Shown: positions 25,641 to 35,549, counted from the stretch's first letter. The stretch is 56,084 nucleotides of DNA from Bacteroidales bacterium (GCA_020026275.1 JAHHQQ010000013.1:1-56084); one strand, 5' to 3'. Program-made: numbers and translations. Notes: a model not told the origin generated them from the sequence alone.

Positions 25641-27338
25641 CTACCAACCTGGATTATTTGGGTTCAAATTCGGATTCAATTGAGTCTGTTTGAAAGGTAT
25701 CGGGAAAAGATAATGCTTCTCCTCAAATCTTCTGCCATCCTCCAAAAGAAGATATTCTTTTCCATCGACCTCTTTCCAGATCAGATTGTCCAGAAAAGGA
25801 CTGTCCGGAGTTTCCACTCTTGCCGGATCAATCCACTCTCTACAAACACCGAGAAGTGGCTGAGCAAGCAAATTTCCCTGCTTCCAACGTCGAATATCAA
25901 AATATCTTTGTCCTTCGCAGAAAAGTTCTACGCGACGCTCCCTCCGAATCTCATTTTCAATAGTGGAACCAGCCGGAATCTTATCCAATTCCATATGTAC
26001 CATACCGACACGGTCTCTCAGCTTATTGATAGATTTATCCAGATCATCTTGAGTCAAAGTCCCCAATTTCATCTTGGCCTCTGCATAGTTCAAATAAACC
26101 TCACCTAATCTCAATATGACAATGTCATTGTCATCATGACCAACAAACTTGACAGTTGAAGGTTCTACGTATTTCCTCATATAATAACCTGTATAGGTCA
26201 TGCAGCCAACTTTGTCGTTACGGAATTTCGGATAAGTGAAAATCTTGTCGTTGTCACTGGCAAGATCACCGCTCTTTCCTCCTTCCCATGGCGTCCCCGG
26301 AGCAAGGATGGACTGGACCATTCTCGGATCCCTATGCTGGAAAACTTCCTCATAAGAATGAACAGATGTCGCATCCCAAATCTCTCCTTTATCTGTCAAA
26401 TAACATTCTACCATTGATTTGGTTGGGACAAAACGCGCATAGTCGTTCGGGACCCAGCACTCTCTTGACATATTGTGGCTGGTTCTTGCAGACTCACCTA
26501 AATCATAGTTATAAATATAGGCTAGCAACACTTCCTTGTTGGCGGCATTGCGAGAAGCCCTTCCTGTATAATTGAACAGATTCGTGTAATCTTGATCAGG
26601 ATGCCCTGTAGCATAAAGTTCATGGTAGGAATCCTTCATCACTCTCTCAGCGGCAGACACCGCTTTTTCCCACATCTCATTATGGAGATAGATTCTGGAA
26701 AGCAATGCCAAAGCGGCACATTGCGACACTCTGCCAAATTCAGGACTGGCAGCCGGAATATGTTCCGGAAGCGCCTTATAGTGTTCCTCCAAATCAGTCG
26801 TAATCGAATTGATGATATCGTCTTTCTTGTCACGTCCACGGTAAACATCAGGAGACTCAACATTCAACTCGTCCACAATGTACGGGACATCTCCAAACAA
26901 ACTTGTCAGAATCCAGTAATTGTATGCTCTATAAAAATATGCTTCTGCGGCATAACGCTCACGAATTTCTTCAGGCACCTTCTCGGCACGATTGTAATTG
27001 TTCAGGAAATAATTGGTACGGCCGATACTTCTGTAAGAACGTACCCAATAGGAATTGATTTCCTTCTGCTCCTTGGTATAGTTTCCCGCACCTATCTGAC
27101 GATAGGCAGACGTGACGGCCCAAGGGGCAGAATCGGCAAGAATCTCAGTTTTGTTGATCCAATCTTTCCCTTGAAGAGAAGACGTGAACGTATTGGCGAC
27201 ACTGGCCAGATGCTGTTCAGTCTGCCAGAAATTCTTGTCAGTCAGCTCATCCTGCGGATAACAGTCCAGAAAGGAATCATTGCAAGAGGACAACATGAGT
27301 GCTGCCGTACAAATGAATATATATTGAATCTTTTTCAT
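25641..27338 (-). CDS. SusD/RagB-like outer-membrane glycan-binding lipoprotein (PUL 2)
   Basis: 565 residues, lipobox LMLSSC, then NDSFLDCYPQDELTDKNFWQ, the classical SusD N-terminus. The region RYAAEAYFYRAYNYWILTSLFGDVPYI and the C-terminal block EIRRERRVELFCEGQRYFDI followed by RRWKQG are textbook SusD motifs, and the last residues give the usual LNPNPGW-like tail (NLNPNNPGW). It follows susC by 13 bases. It caps the SusC barrel and binds the imported ligand. Confidence 0.96.
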   Translation of the reverse strand: MKKIQYIFICTAALMLSSCNDSFLDCYPQDELTDKNFWQTEQHLASVANTFTSSLQGKDWINKTEILADSAPWAVTSAYRQIGAGNYTKEQKEINSYWVRSYRSIGRTNYFLNNYNRAEKVPEEIRERYAAEAYFYRAYNYWILTSLFGDVPYIVDELNVESPDVYRGRDKKDDIINSITTDLEEHYKALPEHIPAASPEFGRVSQCAALALLSRIYLHNEMWEKAVSAAERVMKDSYHELYATGHPDQDYTNLFNYTGRASRNAANKEVLLAYIYNYDLGESARTSHNMSRECWVPNDYARFVPTKSMVECYLTDKGEIWDATSVHSYEEVFQHRDPRMVQSILAPGTPWEGGKSGDLASDNDKIFTYPKFRNDKVGCMTYTGYYMRKYVEPSTVKFVGHDDNDIVILRLGEVYLNYAEAKMKLGTLTQDDLDKSINKLRDRVGMVHMELDKIPAGSTIENEIRRERRVELFCEGQRYFDIRRWKQGNLLAQPLLGVCREWIDPARVETPDSPFLDNLIWKEVDGKEYLLLEDGRRFEEKHYLFPIPFKQTQLNPNLNPNNPGW

Positions 27339-27351
27339 TTTTCCTTACATT

Positions 27352-30300
27352 TTATTTGAATGTGACATTTAGACCAATCACGAAAGTCCTGACCTGAGGA
27401 TAATATCCTCCCTTTGAAACTGGAGTTTCCGGGTCATACGCATAAAAATATTTGCTGGCGGTTGCAAGATTATCTCCCGAGAAATAGATTCTCAACTTGT
27501 CAATCCGTGCCTTCTTCATCCATTTTTCAGGGAAAGTATAGCCCACCTGGACATTCTTCAATCTAAAATAGGAGGCATCTTCCATCCAGAAAGTGGAGAA
27601 AGTGTTCTGATTAAAACCAGTATTGTAGGTCAAACGAGGATAAGAAGCATTCGGATTCGGGTTCTTGGTTACATGATACCTGTCCATATGCACTTTCTGC
27701 GGGTAAGCGGCCATATCCTGAAGAGCATGTCTTGCAGATCCTTCCAAATATCCGTCACATTTCCCGACCCCCTGAAGGACAAAACTGAAATCAAGCCCCT
27801 TCCATGCAAAGTCACCATTGATACTGTAAGTATAACGTGGAATTGCGCTTCCGAGCACCACTTTATCATACTCTGGTGTAATTCTGCCATCCGGAACTCC
27901 ATCCGGCCCACTGATATCCTTATATTTGATATCTCCAGGCTGATAATTGTTACCCAAGATCACTGGCACCTTCGGCAAATTATACATGCCGGTGCTTTCA
28001 TCATAAATCTTGAAATCTTCCGGTGTCATCAATCCCTCTGCTACATATCCATAGAAAGCGTCAATCGGCTGTCCCACCATACGAACTTGATGACCACTCA
28101 AATCTGGGGCATTTCCTGCCAAATCAGTAATCTTGTTACGGACATCAGAGAGATTCAACCCAATCCCATAGAAGAAATCACCACGCTGTTCTCTCCATGA
28201 CATATTCATCTCCCATCCCATATTGTTTACCTTACCGGCATTCTGTTCAGACGGAGTAGCTCCGATCTGGTCAGGGTAATTCAACTGAAGCAAAATACCT
28301 TCCGTATCCTTGTTGAACCAGTCAAATGAGAAATTCAACCGGTTGTGGAACATGGAGACATCCAGACCGACATCCAACATCTTGATTCTCTCCCACGTCA
28401 AATCCGGATTGGCCAAAGTACTCTGTGTATAGCCGGTATTCGGCATCGTTCCAATCAAAGAACCAGATGTATATTCCTTCAAGATGGACATATAAGGATA
28501 GTTGGAAGAGCCGACATACTGATTTCCGAGCATACCCCAAGAAGCCCTGATCTTCAAATTGTCAAGCACGGTTCTTGCGGACTCCATGAAAGATTCCTCA
28601 GAAATTCTCCAAGCTCCTGATACAGAAGGGAAAAGACCTCCTCGATTATTTTTATGGAATCTTGATGACAGATCATAACGAAGATTGACTTCCATCAGAT
28701 AACGTTCATCAAAATTGTAATTCAATCTGCCAAAACCAGAACGGATCGCCCAAGAAGATGCTTTTCCGTCATTGCTCATAGAAGCAGGATTTCCCAGATT
28801 GATGGATGGATTCAATTCTGTCGCCAAACCGGTTCTGGAAGCCTCGAAACTACGATTCTTGTACCACTCCTGAGACATGCCGACAACACCGCTAAGGTTA
28901 TGTTTCTGCTGTCTGCCAAACTTCACATCAAAATTACTCTGCAAAATGAATGTCTGCTGGACATGCCTGAGATCAGTATTTCTATAGGAATTAGGATTTC
29001 CCCATTGATTGACCTCCTGAGTATCAGGATCACGGAATGTAATTGTCTTCTTCAAAACCTCCCTCAGTCCATTGAAAGTGGTAAGATTATAGGTAGCACT
29101 GACATCCCACCCTTTTACAAGATCAACTTTCAGCACCTCCGTAATGGAAGTTTCATCAGACCTTGTATTTGTATAACCCCCATCGGTCAAGATGGCAACT
29201 GGATTGGTGTTGCCACCCCCATAAGCCCACTGCCCATCAGTATATTTGATTGGTGCATATGGACCGATACGCATCGCACTGTAAATGGCACCGCCCCCAT
29301 TGGACAATGAATTGACAGGGGATTTTACAGAATTGTTGATATAGCTGATATTGGAATTCAAATGAATGAAATCCAACAACTCAGTATTCAGTTTGAAACG
29401 GACATTATGTCTCTTGTTGCCTGTAGAAGAACCAACCGTCAAACCCTTCTGGTCAAAATAACGATAAGAGAGCATATATGAACTCTTGCCCAAACCGCCA
29501 TTGACATTCAAAGTATAGTTCTGCTGAGGCGCAAACTTGTTCAAGACAGCTCCCATCCAATCGGTGTCGGCAAAATGATTGGGGTCGGAACCGGAAACCA
29601 CTTTGTCCATATCAGCCTGCTGCCATGCGACAGGAGAACCGATATTCAACCGGGATTCATTATCCAGTTCCATGAATTCCAACGCATTGCACATCTCAGG
29701 AAGACGAGTCGGAGTCTGCAGTCCTATATAGGCTCCGACACTCACATTAGCATATGACTTTTCTGCTTTTTTCAGTTTCTTGGTAGTGACCAGCAGCACG
29801 CCATTGGCGGCTCTTGCACCATAAATGGCGGCAGAAGCGGCATCCTTCAAGACAGAGACACTCTCAATATCATCAGGATTGATGGATGACATATCGCCTT
29901 CCACACCATCAATAAGGACCAACGGATTGGCATTGCCGATTGTGCCGACACCACGCACTCTGATAGTGGAACTGGAAGCGCCCGGCTGACCACTTGGATT
30001 CACGACGGTAACCCCCGGAAGCAGTCCCTGCAAACCAGAGACAGCATCAGAAATAGGACGGGCATTCATTTCCTTGCTGCCAATCATAGAAACAGCACCA
30101 GTCAGATTCACTTTTTTCTGAGTACCGTATCCGACCACCACCACTTCATCAAGAAGATTGACATCAGTCGACATTTTCACATTGATTTCAGAAGACTCTC
30201 CGATTTTGATCTCCTGATTGGAAAAGCCCAATGCGGAAAATACGAGTACATCCTCCTCCCCTGCCTCAATTTCATAATTACCATCCAAATCGGAGACACA

Positions 30301-30750
30301 GCCATGATCTGTTCCTTTCACAAAGATACCAGCTCCCATCAATGGAAGACCGGCATCATCACAGACAACGCCACGTATCACAGCCTTTTTCCGCACAGGA
30401 ACAGATTCCTTGAAAAAGAGCAGGATGGAATCACTTACAATCTCGTAAGAAAATCCCTTATTCTGAGTTTTGAAAACAACTTCCAGAATATCATCCAAGC
30501 CACGACCTTTCACGTTGATCCGTACATTCGCCATTCGCTTCTTGGAGATAGAGGAATCATATGAGAACAACACTCCGGTCTTCTCTGTGAATTCTTTTGT
30601 GAATTCCCCCACTGTCGGCTTGTCCAATGACAAGTTCAAATCGTAAGTTTTCTGGGAATCCGGCGCATTGTCAGCTGCTGCACCAAAGCCAAAAGATAAC
30701 AGGAGCACAAGCCCCGTCACCAGATACTTGCAAAAATTATTCAAATTCAT
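27352..30750 (-). CDS. SusC/RagA-family TonB-dependent transporter with STN domain (PUL 2)
   Basis: 1132 residues. Signal peptide YLVTGLVLLLSFGFGAAA, STN domain (about 38-110, with VGEFTKEFTEKTGVLFSYD), carboxypeptidase-regulatory-like domain (IRGVVCDDAGLPLMGAGIFV), a TonB-box-like segment LDEVVVVGYGTQKKVN, plug with PLVLIDGVEGDMSSINPDDI and ASAAIYGARAANGVLLV, then the beta-barrel. The STN domain predicts signalling through the FecR encoded 62 bases upstream. It imports the PUL 2 ligand into the periplasm. A 12-base palindrome (attgcatgcaat, 30782-30793) lies in the gap before it. Confidence 0.96.
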   Translation of the reverse strand: MNLNNFCKYLVTGLVLLLSFGFGAAADNAPDSQKTYDLNLSLDKPTVGEFTKEFTEKTGVLFSYDSSISKKRMANVRINVKGRGLDDILEVVFKTQNKGFSYEIVSDSILLFFKESVPVRKKAVIRGVVCDDAGLPLMGAGIFVKGTDHGCVSDLDGNYEIEAGEEDVLVFSALGFSNQEIKIGESSEINVKMSTDVNLLDEVVVVGYGTQKKVNLTGAVSMIGSKEMNARPISDAVSGLQGLLPGVTVVNPSGQPGASSSTIRVRGVGTIGNANPLVLIDGVEGDMSSINPDDIESVSVLKDAASAAIYGARAANGVLLVTTKKLKKAEKSYANVSVGAYIGLQTPTRLPEMCNALEFMELDNESRLNIGSPVAWQQADMDKVVSGSDPNHFADTDWMGAVLNKFAPQQNYTLNVNGGLGKSSYMLSYRYFDQKGLTVGSSTGNKRHNVRFKLNTELLDFIHLNSNISYINNSVKSPVNSLSNGGGAIYSAMRIGPYAPIKYTDGQWAYGGGNTNPVAILTDGGYTNTRSDETSITEVLKVDLVKGWDVSATYNLTTFNGLREVLKKTITFRDPDTQEVNQWGNPNSYRNTDLRHVQQTFILQSNFDVKFGRQQKHNLSGVVGMSQEWYKNRSFEASRTGLATELNPSINLGNPASMSNDGKASSWAIRSGFGRLNYNFDERYLMEVNLRYDLSSRFHKNNRGGLFPSVSGAWRISEESFMESARTVLDNLKIRASWGMLGNQYVGSSNYPYMSILKEYTSGSLIGTMPNTGYTQSTLANPDLTWERIKMLDVGLDVSMFHNRLNFSFDWFNKDTEGILLQLNYPDQIGATPSEQNAGKVNNMGWEMNMSWREQRGDFFYGIGLNLSDVRNKITDLAGNAPDLSGHQVRMVGQPIDAFYGYVAEGLMTPEDFKIYDESTGMYNLPKVPVILGNNYQPGDIKYKDISGPDGVPDGRITPEYDKVVLGSAIPRYTYSINGDFAWKGLDFSFVLQGVGKCDGYLEGSARHALQDMAAYPQKVHMDRYHVTKNPNPNASYPRLTYNTGFNQNTFSTFWMEDASYFRLKNVQVGYTFPEKWMKKARIDKLRIYFSGDNLATASKYFYAYDPETPVSKGGYYPQVRTFVIGLNVTFK

Positions 30751-30812
30751 ATTTGTGGTTTAAATTAGTTTCAGTCGTCAAATTGCATGCAATCAAATGA
30801 AAAGAAGATTCC

Positions 30813-31823
30813 CTATGGGACCACCCGCAATCTTTCTCCGGTAAGGGCTTCCACAATTGCCAGCACTTCCGGCAAAGTATTGCTCCTGTTGAAGTTGATT
30901 TCATACGTAGTTTCTTCATCAATGTCTCCATCGTGACGGAGAATGACATCAAATATAGCTTCCAATTCTGCAATCAACTCAGATATGCGGACTCTCTCAA
31001 ATGAAATCTTTTCAAAATTGTTTAGGACAAAAGACGCAACTGCCATGTTCTCCACATCCAAATCCGAAGAAGCCTTCCGATAGACCGCCTTCTGATCTGG
31101 AACCAAACGTACCAGATTCACACGATCTGGAGTCTGAAGACGGACAGAACCTTCCTGAAGCATTACCTGGATATCTGAAGAATCGGGATGGGCCTGCACA
31201 ACGAACTTGGTTCCAAGCACTTTCACCAGCAATTCACCAGCATTGACAATGAACGGGCAGGTGGAATCTTTACAGACCTCAAAAAACGCTTTCCCCTTCA
31301 ACTCTGCAATTCGCTCAGTACCTTCAGAAGAAGATGAAAGATAATAATCAATGCGGGATTCAGGGCCGAGACTGACTTTTGTGCCATCTTCCAACGTCAC
31401 CACCGATATTTCAGAAGTGGGATTGACATATGCGAACATATCGTGAGCCTGCCCGACAGGACCAGACATTCCCCTATATAGAAACAAAAAACCTGCTACC
31501 ACCAAAATCGAAGCGGCGGCAAAAATCCAGAGCATGCCAGCCCGAGTTCTTCTCTTCTCTACCAGTTCCTGCGCATCAATCCGATTGTTCAATCGAAGCA
31601 ACATCCTCTGCTTCTTGGCCTCAAACATTGAATCTTCCAATACCTTTCCGGCAGAATGCACAGTCATCAATTCAAGAAAAGCGCTCTTGTTTTCATCAGA
31701 AGCATCCAGCCAAGCATACAGTTCAGACAATTCCTGATCTGAGCACGTTCCTGTCATATAATGACTGATCAACAAACTGATATGTTCTGAAATTACCATA
31801 CGATTACATGTCTTTTCACACAT
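30813..31823 (-). CDS. FecR-family anti-sigma factor (PUL 2)
   Basis: 336 residues from the ATG at 31823, preceded by an AGGAAGA-like site; an ATG at 31856 would add 11 residues and one at 31799 would remove 8. Cytoplasmic sigma-binding part (HISLLISHYMTGTCSDQELS), membrane helix MLWIFAAASILVVAGFLFLY, then a FecR domain (SEISVVTLEDGTKVSLGPES, LKGKAFFEVCKDSTCPFIV, VKVLGTKFVV) and a C-terminal STN-type partner domain. It should control an ECF sigma factor in response to SusC occupancy. The nearest sigma gene lies 3.7 kb away on the other strand, with three genes between. Confidence 0.9.
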   Translation of the reverse strand: MCEKTCNRMVISEHISLLISHYMTGTCSDQELSELYAWLDASDENKSAFLELMTVHSAGKVLEDSMFEAKKQRMLLRLNNRIDAQELVEKRRTRAGMLWIFAAASILVVAGFLFLYRGMSGPVGQAHDMFAYVNPTSEISVVTLEDGTKVSLGPESRIDYYLSSSSEGTERIAELKGKAFFEVCKDSTCPFIVNAGELLVKVLGTKFVVQAHPDSSDIQVMLQEGSVRLQTPDRVNLVRLVPDQKAVYRKASSDLDVENMAVASFVLNNFEKISFERVRISELIAELEAIFDVILRHDGDIDEETTYEINFNRSNTLPEVLAIVEALTGERLRVVP

Positions 31824-31949
31824 AATACAATCTTCCTGACGAAAATACTTAGTCATTTTTCGACTTTTTTCAAAAAATCATAAAAAGATTCTTCTTTCCA
31901 AAACTTCCGCTTCCTATAGTCATAAACAGGGATTAGAATAAATTATATA

Positions 31950-31957
31950 TATATTTG
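31950..31957 (+). promoter_or_regulatory. Candidate -7 box of the fimbrillin-EEP gene
   Basis: TATATTTG matches the Bacteroidota -7 consensus TAnnTTTG, 28 bases before the ATG at 31986. No TTTG lies at the usual -33 distance, so the match is partial. Confidence 0.4.
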
Positions 31958-31985
31958 TTGTGATTATTTAAAAACAACAAGCCAC

Positions 31986-33551
31986 ATGCAACTATTTGAA
32001 AAAACATTCATAGCATCACTCATATTACTTTGTGCAGCGGGATGTACCAAAGAAAAAAACAACTCCGATAAAGAAGCCCACAAAAAACTGATAGAAGTAT
32101 CTTTGGGCGGCGGCATGCAAGAAAACACTGTCACAGGAACTGACATCGTCTGGCAAAAAGGCGATCGAATTGCAATCATGCAGGACGGGAACTCTGCCGA
32201 GATGGAAAAGGCCTCCATCTATGAGATAGCAGAGGGTATCGGAAAGAAACAGGGGAAATTCAGATATGTCAACGGAGCGATCCCTTCAGGCCCCATTTCC
32301 AAAGTCTTCTACCCTGCCGCCGCTCTTCAGACTCCTGATGTGCCATGCATCCAACATGCCGCACCAGGACATTATGACTCGAAGGCTCTCCGTTTCTCCT
32401 ACCGAAACGGAACAGGTACAACAGATGACCCGATTATTTTAAAAAACGATGCCTGCCTCTTTTCATTCGTCCTGACCGGAAAAGGAGAGAAAATCTCTGA
32501 AATCACCTTTTCCTCCCAAAAAGACAAATATACATTGGAAGTATCCGATGCCATTCTTTCGGACAAGCCCCTGACATTTTTCCTCATCCTTCCTCCTTTG
32601 GAAACCGACCGGAACTCCATCCATTTCAAGGCACAAACAGGAGAACAGATGACAGAGATGAAAAAAGAACTGTCCAATCTTTCCATCAAGACAGGACAAC
32701 AATATCAATTCCAGCCCCTGAATTATCATGGCAACAGGGCATATTCCGACCTGAATCTGGCATTTTACAATGTAGCTGTCTTTTCCAAAAATCTACCGGA
32801 CAATCCAAAATCAGAAGGACATATTCCGGCCATTGCCTCCATGATGAAAGAAAAGAAAATCGATGCCATGATGCTAGCCGAACTGGACAAAAACAACAAA
32901 CGCCACGACTACGACCAGCTGGAAGCATTCGCATCCAAAATGGGATGGAATCACCAATTTGCCAAGGCCTTCAACTATGGAGGCGACCTTGCCCATTGGC
33001 ATCCAGAATACGGCATCGGTGCCGCCTATGACAAAAAATACAAAGTCATGGACTCTTTTACCCTAAAATTTCCAAAATATGGACAGGAAAGAGAAGACAG
33101 AGTGTGTCTAGTCATGGAATATGAACATTTTATCCTGGCAGGCACCCATCTTCCTCTTTATGGAGAAAACAGTCTGGAGGCAGCAAAAAAAATCACGGCA
33201 GAACTCAAATCCCGCTATGGTGGCAAAGACAAACCGGTCTTCTTGTGCGGAGACATGAATGCAAAGCCACAAGACCCCACTCTTCTCGAATTGAAAAAAA
33301 CATGGATCGCGCTTACTCCTGAAAAATTCACCTGTCCGGCGACCAATCCGACAAAATGTCTGGACTACATTCTTGCACTGAAAGATACCGGCTTATATGA
33401 AGTCACATTCAGTGAAGTTTGTGACGATTTCAGAAATGGAGATGTGAGAAAAACTTCAGACCACCTTCCTGTCAAAGCAGTCATACGCTATTTCTGGGCC
33501 ACCTCAGAACAAGGCAACTCCTTGGAAGCGCCCACCGGGGAACCTTGGTAA
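31986..33551 (+). CDS. Fimbrillin-like / EEP-domain fusion lipoprotein
   Basis: 521 residues. Lipobox LCAAGC is followed by a fimbrillin-like region (about 35-240: TDIVWQKGDRIAIMQDG, YPAAALQTPD), a fold used for surface display in Bacteroidota. The C-terminal half (about 250-505) is an EEP domain with complete motifs: AFYNVAVF, MMLAELDKNN, AGTHLPLYGE, LCGDMNAKP, CLDYILAL and TSDHLPVKA. This places a metal-dependent phosphoesterase on the cell surface. It is transcribed away from fecR of PUL 2 (162-base divergent gap). Its last 64 coding bases overlap the end of the acid phosphatase gene on the opposite strand. Confidence 0.83.
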   Translation: MQLFEKTFIASLILLCAAGCTKEKNNSDKEAHKKLIEVSLGGGMQENTVTGTDIVWQKGDRIAIMQDGNSAEMEKASIYEIAEGIGKKQGKFRYVNGAIPSGPISKVFYPAAALQTPDVPCIQHAAPGHYDSKALRFSYRNGTGTTDDPIILKNDACLFSFVLTGKGEKISEITFSSQKDKYTLEVSDAILSDKPLTFFLILPPLETDRNSIHFKAQTGEQMTEMKKELSNLSIKTGQQYQFQPLNYHGNRAYSDLNLAFYNVAVFSKNLPDNPKSEGHIPAIASMMKEKKIDAMMLAELDKNNKRHDYDQLEAFASKMGWNHQFAKAFNYGGDLAHWHPEYGIGAAYDKKYKVMDSFTLKFPKYGQEREDRVCLVMEYEHFILAGTHLPLYGENSLEAAKKITAELKSRYGGKDKPVFLCGDMNAKPQDPTLLELKKTWIALTPEKFTCPATNPTKCLDYILALKDTGLYEVTFSEVCDDFRNGDVRKTSDHLPVKAVIRYFWATSEQGNSLEAPTGEPW

Positions 33552-34282
33552 GAAACCTGTCTGGACAATCTGCGAAACTCCCGTTTGGCCTTCTTGAGCT
33601 GGCGGGAGAATTTTTTATCCGCATGCAGACGGGCCACCACTCCAGCAGCTACAATTCTTGCAGCGTCTACATCGCTTTGATAATGAAAGCCACTGATGAC
33701 GCGACTCTGCCCCATTTCGAGGCCTCGCAACAAAATCTCTTCCTGTCTTGCAGGATTGATTTCTGCCAGCACCAATGCAACTGCCCACCCAATAGCCGTA
33801 TGACCAGACGGATAAGAACCATTGGCCGAATAGGCTTTCTGGGACTGAGGCAAAGAAGTATCTTCTTGGAAAAAATCAAATGGACGAATCCGCTGATAGT
33901 GCTGTTTCGCATGACGAGTCGCCAGGTCTCCGGCATCCTCCCTCATGTGATTGATCAGTTCATAAATCTCCGGGGTATGCTGACAAGATATCTCCATACC
34001 AAATGCTTCTGAAAAAACGGCAGAAATTCCTTTGCTGCTTGTATTTGCATCTGCGACAGCCGTCTTGCCCCGTTCAGAAGCACGAACAGTCTTCCCATAT
34101 TCATACATCTCCCGATCATACTCGAATCGGGCACTTCCTTCTTTGGGAGGAGGAGGAAGAAGACGGACACTGTTCGCCACCTCATCAATGGTCAGATAAT
34201 AATGTTCTTCTCCTGAATTCTGAGCCCAGACTCCCCATGCGGACAAAAAGAAACAAATGAACGCTAAAATTCTTGTTTTCAT
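33488..34282 (-). CDS. Class A non-specific acid phosphatase (PAP2 superfamily)
   Basis: 264 residues with a Sec signal peptide (FICFFLSAWGVWAQ), so periplasmic or secreted. The three-part PAP2 signature is complete: KQHYQRIRP, GSYPSGHTA, and SRVISGFHYQSD, which supplies the catalytic His. The preceding helices (EIYELINHMREDAGDLATRH) fit PhoN-type class A enzymes, which remove phosphate from many monoesters. It starts 11 bases after the acetyltransferase gene, so the two are probably co-transcribed. In this context it could act on phosphate monoesters left by the EEP enzymes. Confidence 0.9.
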   Translation of the reverse strand: MKTRILAFICFFLSAWGVWAQNSGEEHYYLTIDEVANSVRLLPPPPKEGSARFEYDREMYEYGKTVRASERGKTAVADANTSSKGISAVFSEAFGMEISCQHTPEIYELINHMREDAGDLATRHAKQHYQRIRPFDFFQEDTSLPQSQKAYSANGSYPSGHTAIGWAVALVLAEINPARQEEILLRGLEMGQSRVISGFHYQSDVDAARIVAAGVVARLHADKKFSRQLKKAKREFRRLSRQVSYQGSPVGASKELPCSEVAQK

Positions 34283-34293
34283 GATTGAGGTTA

Positions 34294-35439
34294 TTAGATT
34301 TTAATGAAGATCTTCTTCCTGTAAAGCAGCACACCTACAATCAGATGAACTGATACAAACAGCAAAGAATAGAGCAAAGACGTAAATTCATTTTTCCCAA
34401 AGACCGCATGCTTGTCAAATCCAATGATTCCAGTCAAAGTGACGGCCAGTACCCAAGAAAGACAATAAAGCGCCAATGGATTCATTCCCATGGCCTTGAA
34501 AGGATAGAAAAACCGTCCCCATCCCTTGACATCAACAAGATAAATCATCAAGGCCAGCATAAACATGGTGATTCCTGCCGCATACAACATATAGGAAGGA
34601 GTCCAAATTTTCTTGACCATCGGAATCCATGTACTGAGCAACTGTCCCAATGCCATACAGACTGCAGACCACATATACAATTTCAGGGCAACTTCCTGCA
34701 ACGCCCTTGCGCGAACAGAAGAATCTTCCAGAACAGAGGCCCGACGGAGCAAGCGTCCGCTCAAGAAGCCAAGCAAGGTGGTGCAGATTGCCGACAACGT
34801 ATCAAGGATTCCCTCCGGGTCAAAGCCACATACCGTACCATCCGCCCTGGAAAACACCTTATAAACATGATTCTTTCCCAAAAGGAAAGTATTGACTTCA
34901 TTAGCGGCATTCCCTTCATAGGAAAAAGGCCCAGGAGCAGTCCCGAATACGAGCAATATCCCTGTATAAAGAACCGATAGCCCTATCACGGCCGCCACAA
35001 TCCGACGGGTCTTCCTGAGAAGCAGAACCAGAACAGATGCAAAAACATAACACAAAGCAATACGCTGGAGAACACCCATAATCCTGAGATGACTGGCCCA
35101 TGCCGACCAATTCTCTCCAAATGACAAGGAAGGGTCGGTTGAAAGCGGATAAAAAGGAAAGGCATTCAAAAGCAGTCCCAACATAAAAATAAGCAGTCCT
35201 CTTTTTCCAATTTTTCTGGCGGCCGGCATACTCAGACGATCAAAGCGGGCCAAAGAAAACGCCATTGACACTCCGACACAGAACAAGAAAGTCGGAAAAA
35301 CAAGATCGCATAAAGTACACCCCTCCCAACTGGAATGAGTCAATGAATGGAAACGTACCGAACCGGCACCGTTATTGACAACAATCATCAAAGCGACTGT
35401 CAGTCCTCTAAGGATATCAAGTGATTCGCATCTTTTCAT
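34294..35439 (-). CDS. HGSNAT-like membrane acetyltransferase (DUF5009 family)
   Basis: 381 residues from the ATG at 35439, immediately before KRCESLDILRGLTVALM, the conserved family start; a longer frame to 35565 would cover the divergent sigma gene promoter. About 10-11 membrane segments. The segment THSSWEGCTLCDLVFPTFLF corresponds to KHASWNG...DLVFP of human heparan-alpha-glucosaminide N-acetyltransferase, with the active-site His conserved (about His35 here). HGSNAT carries acetyl groups across the membrane to a terminal alpha-glucosamine, making it cleavable by NAGLU (GH89). Two GH89 genes lie in the adjacent PUL. Bacterial homologues are mostly uncharacterised, so acetylation of glucosamine is inferred. 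Confidence 0.82.
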   Translation of the reverse strand: MKRCESLDILRGLTVALMIVVNNGAGSVRFHSLTHSSWEGCTLCDLVFPTFLFCVGVSMAFSLARFDRLSMPAARKIGKRGLLIFMLGLLLNAFPFYPLSTDPSLSFGENWSAWASHLRIMGVLQRIALCYVFASVLVLLLRKTRRIVAAVIGLSVLYTGILLVFGTAPGPFSYEGNAANEVNTFLLGKNHVYKVFSRADGTVCGFDPEGILDTLSAICTTLLGFLSGRLLRRASVLEDSSVRARALQEVALKLYMWSAVCMALGQLLSTWIPMVKKIWTPSYMLYAAGITMFMLALMIYLVDVKGWGRFFYPFKAMGMNPLALYCLSWVLAVTLTGIIGFDKHAVFGKNEFTSLLYSLLFVSVHLIVGVLLYRKKIFIKI

Positions 35440-35549
35440 AACGAACACAAAGTTATCTTTTTTTTCGGACAAAACTATCCCCTTCTCCATACCATATTCA
35501 AATATCGGCCAAGGATGATTTTGATATTTCAAGTTTTGAGAATTTATTT

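Noticed and set aside
30782..30793. Palindrome attgcatgcaat between fecR and susC of PUL 2
   Set aside because: A single 12-base palindrome in AT-rich DNA has no second copy at PUL 1 to support an operator.
35448..35455. TAACTTTG as promoter of the HGSNAT-like gene
   Set aside because: It lies only eight bases before the chosen ATG, leaving almost no leader, and the TTTG upstream is 14 bases away.
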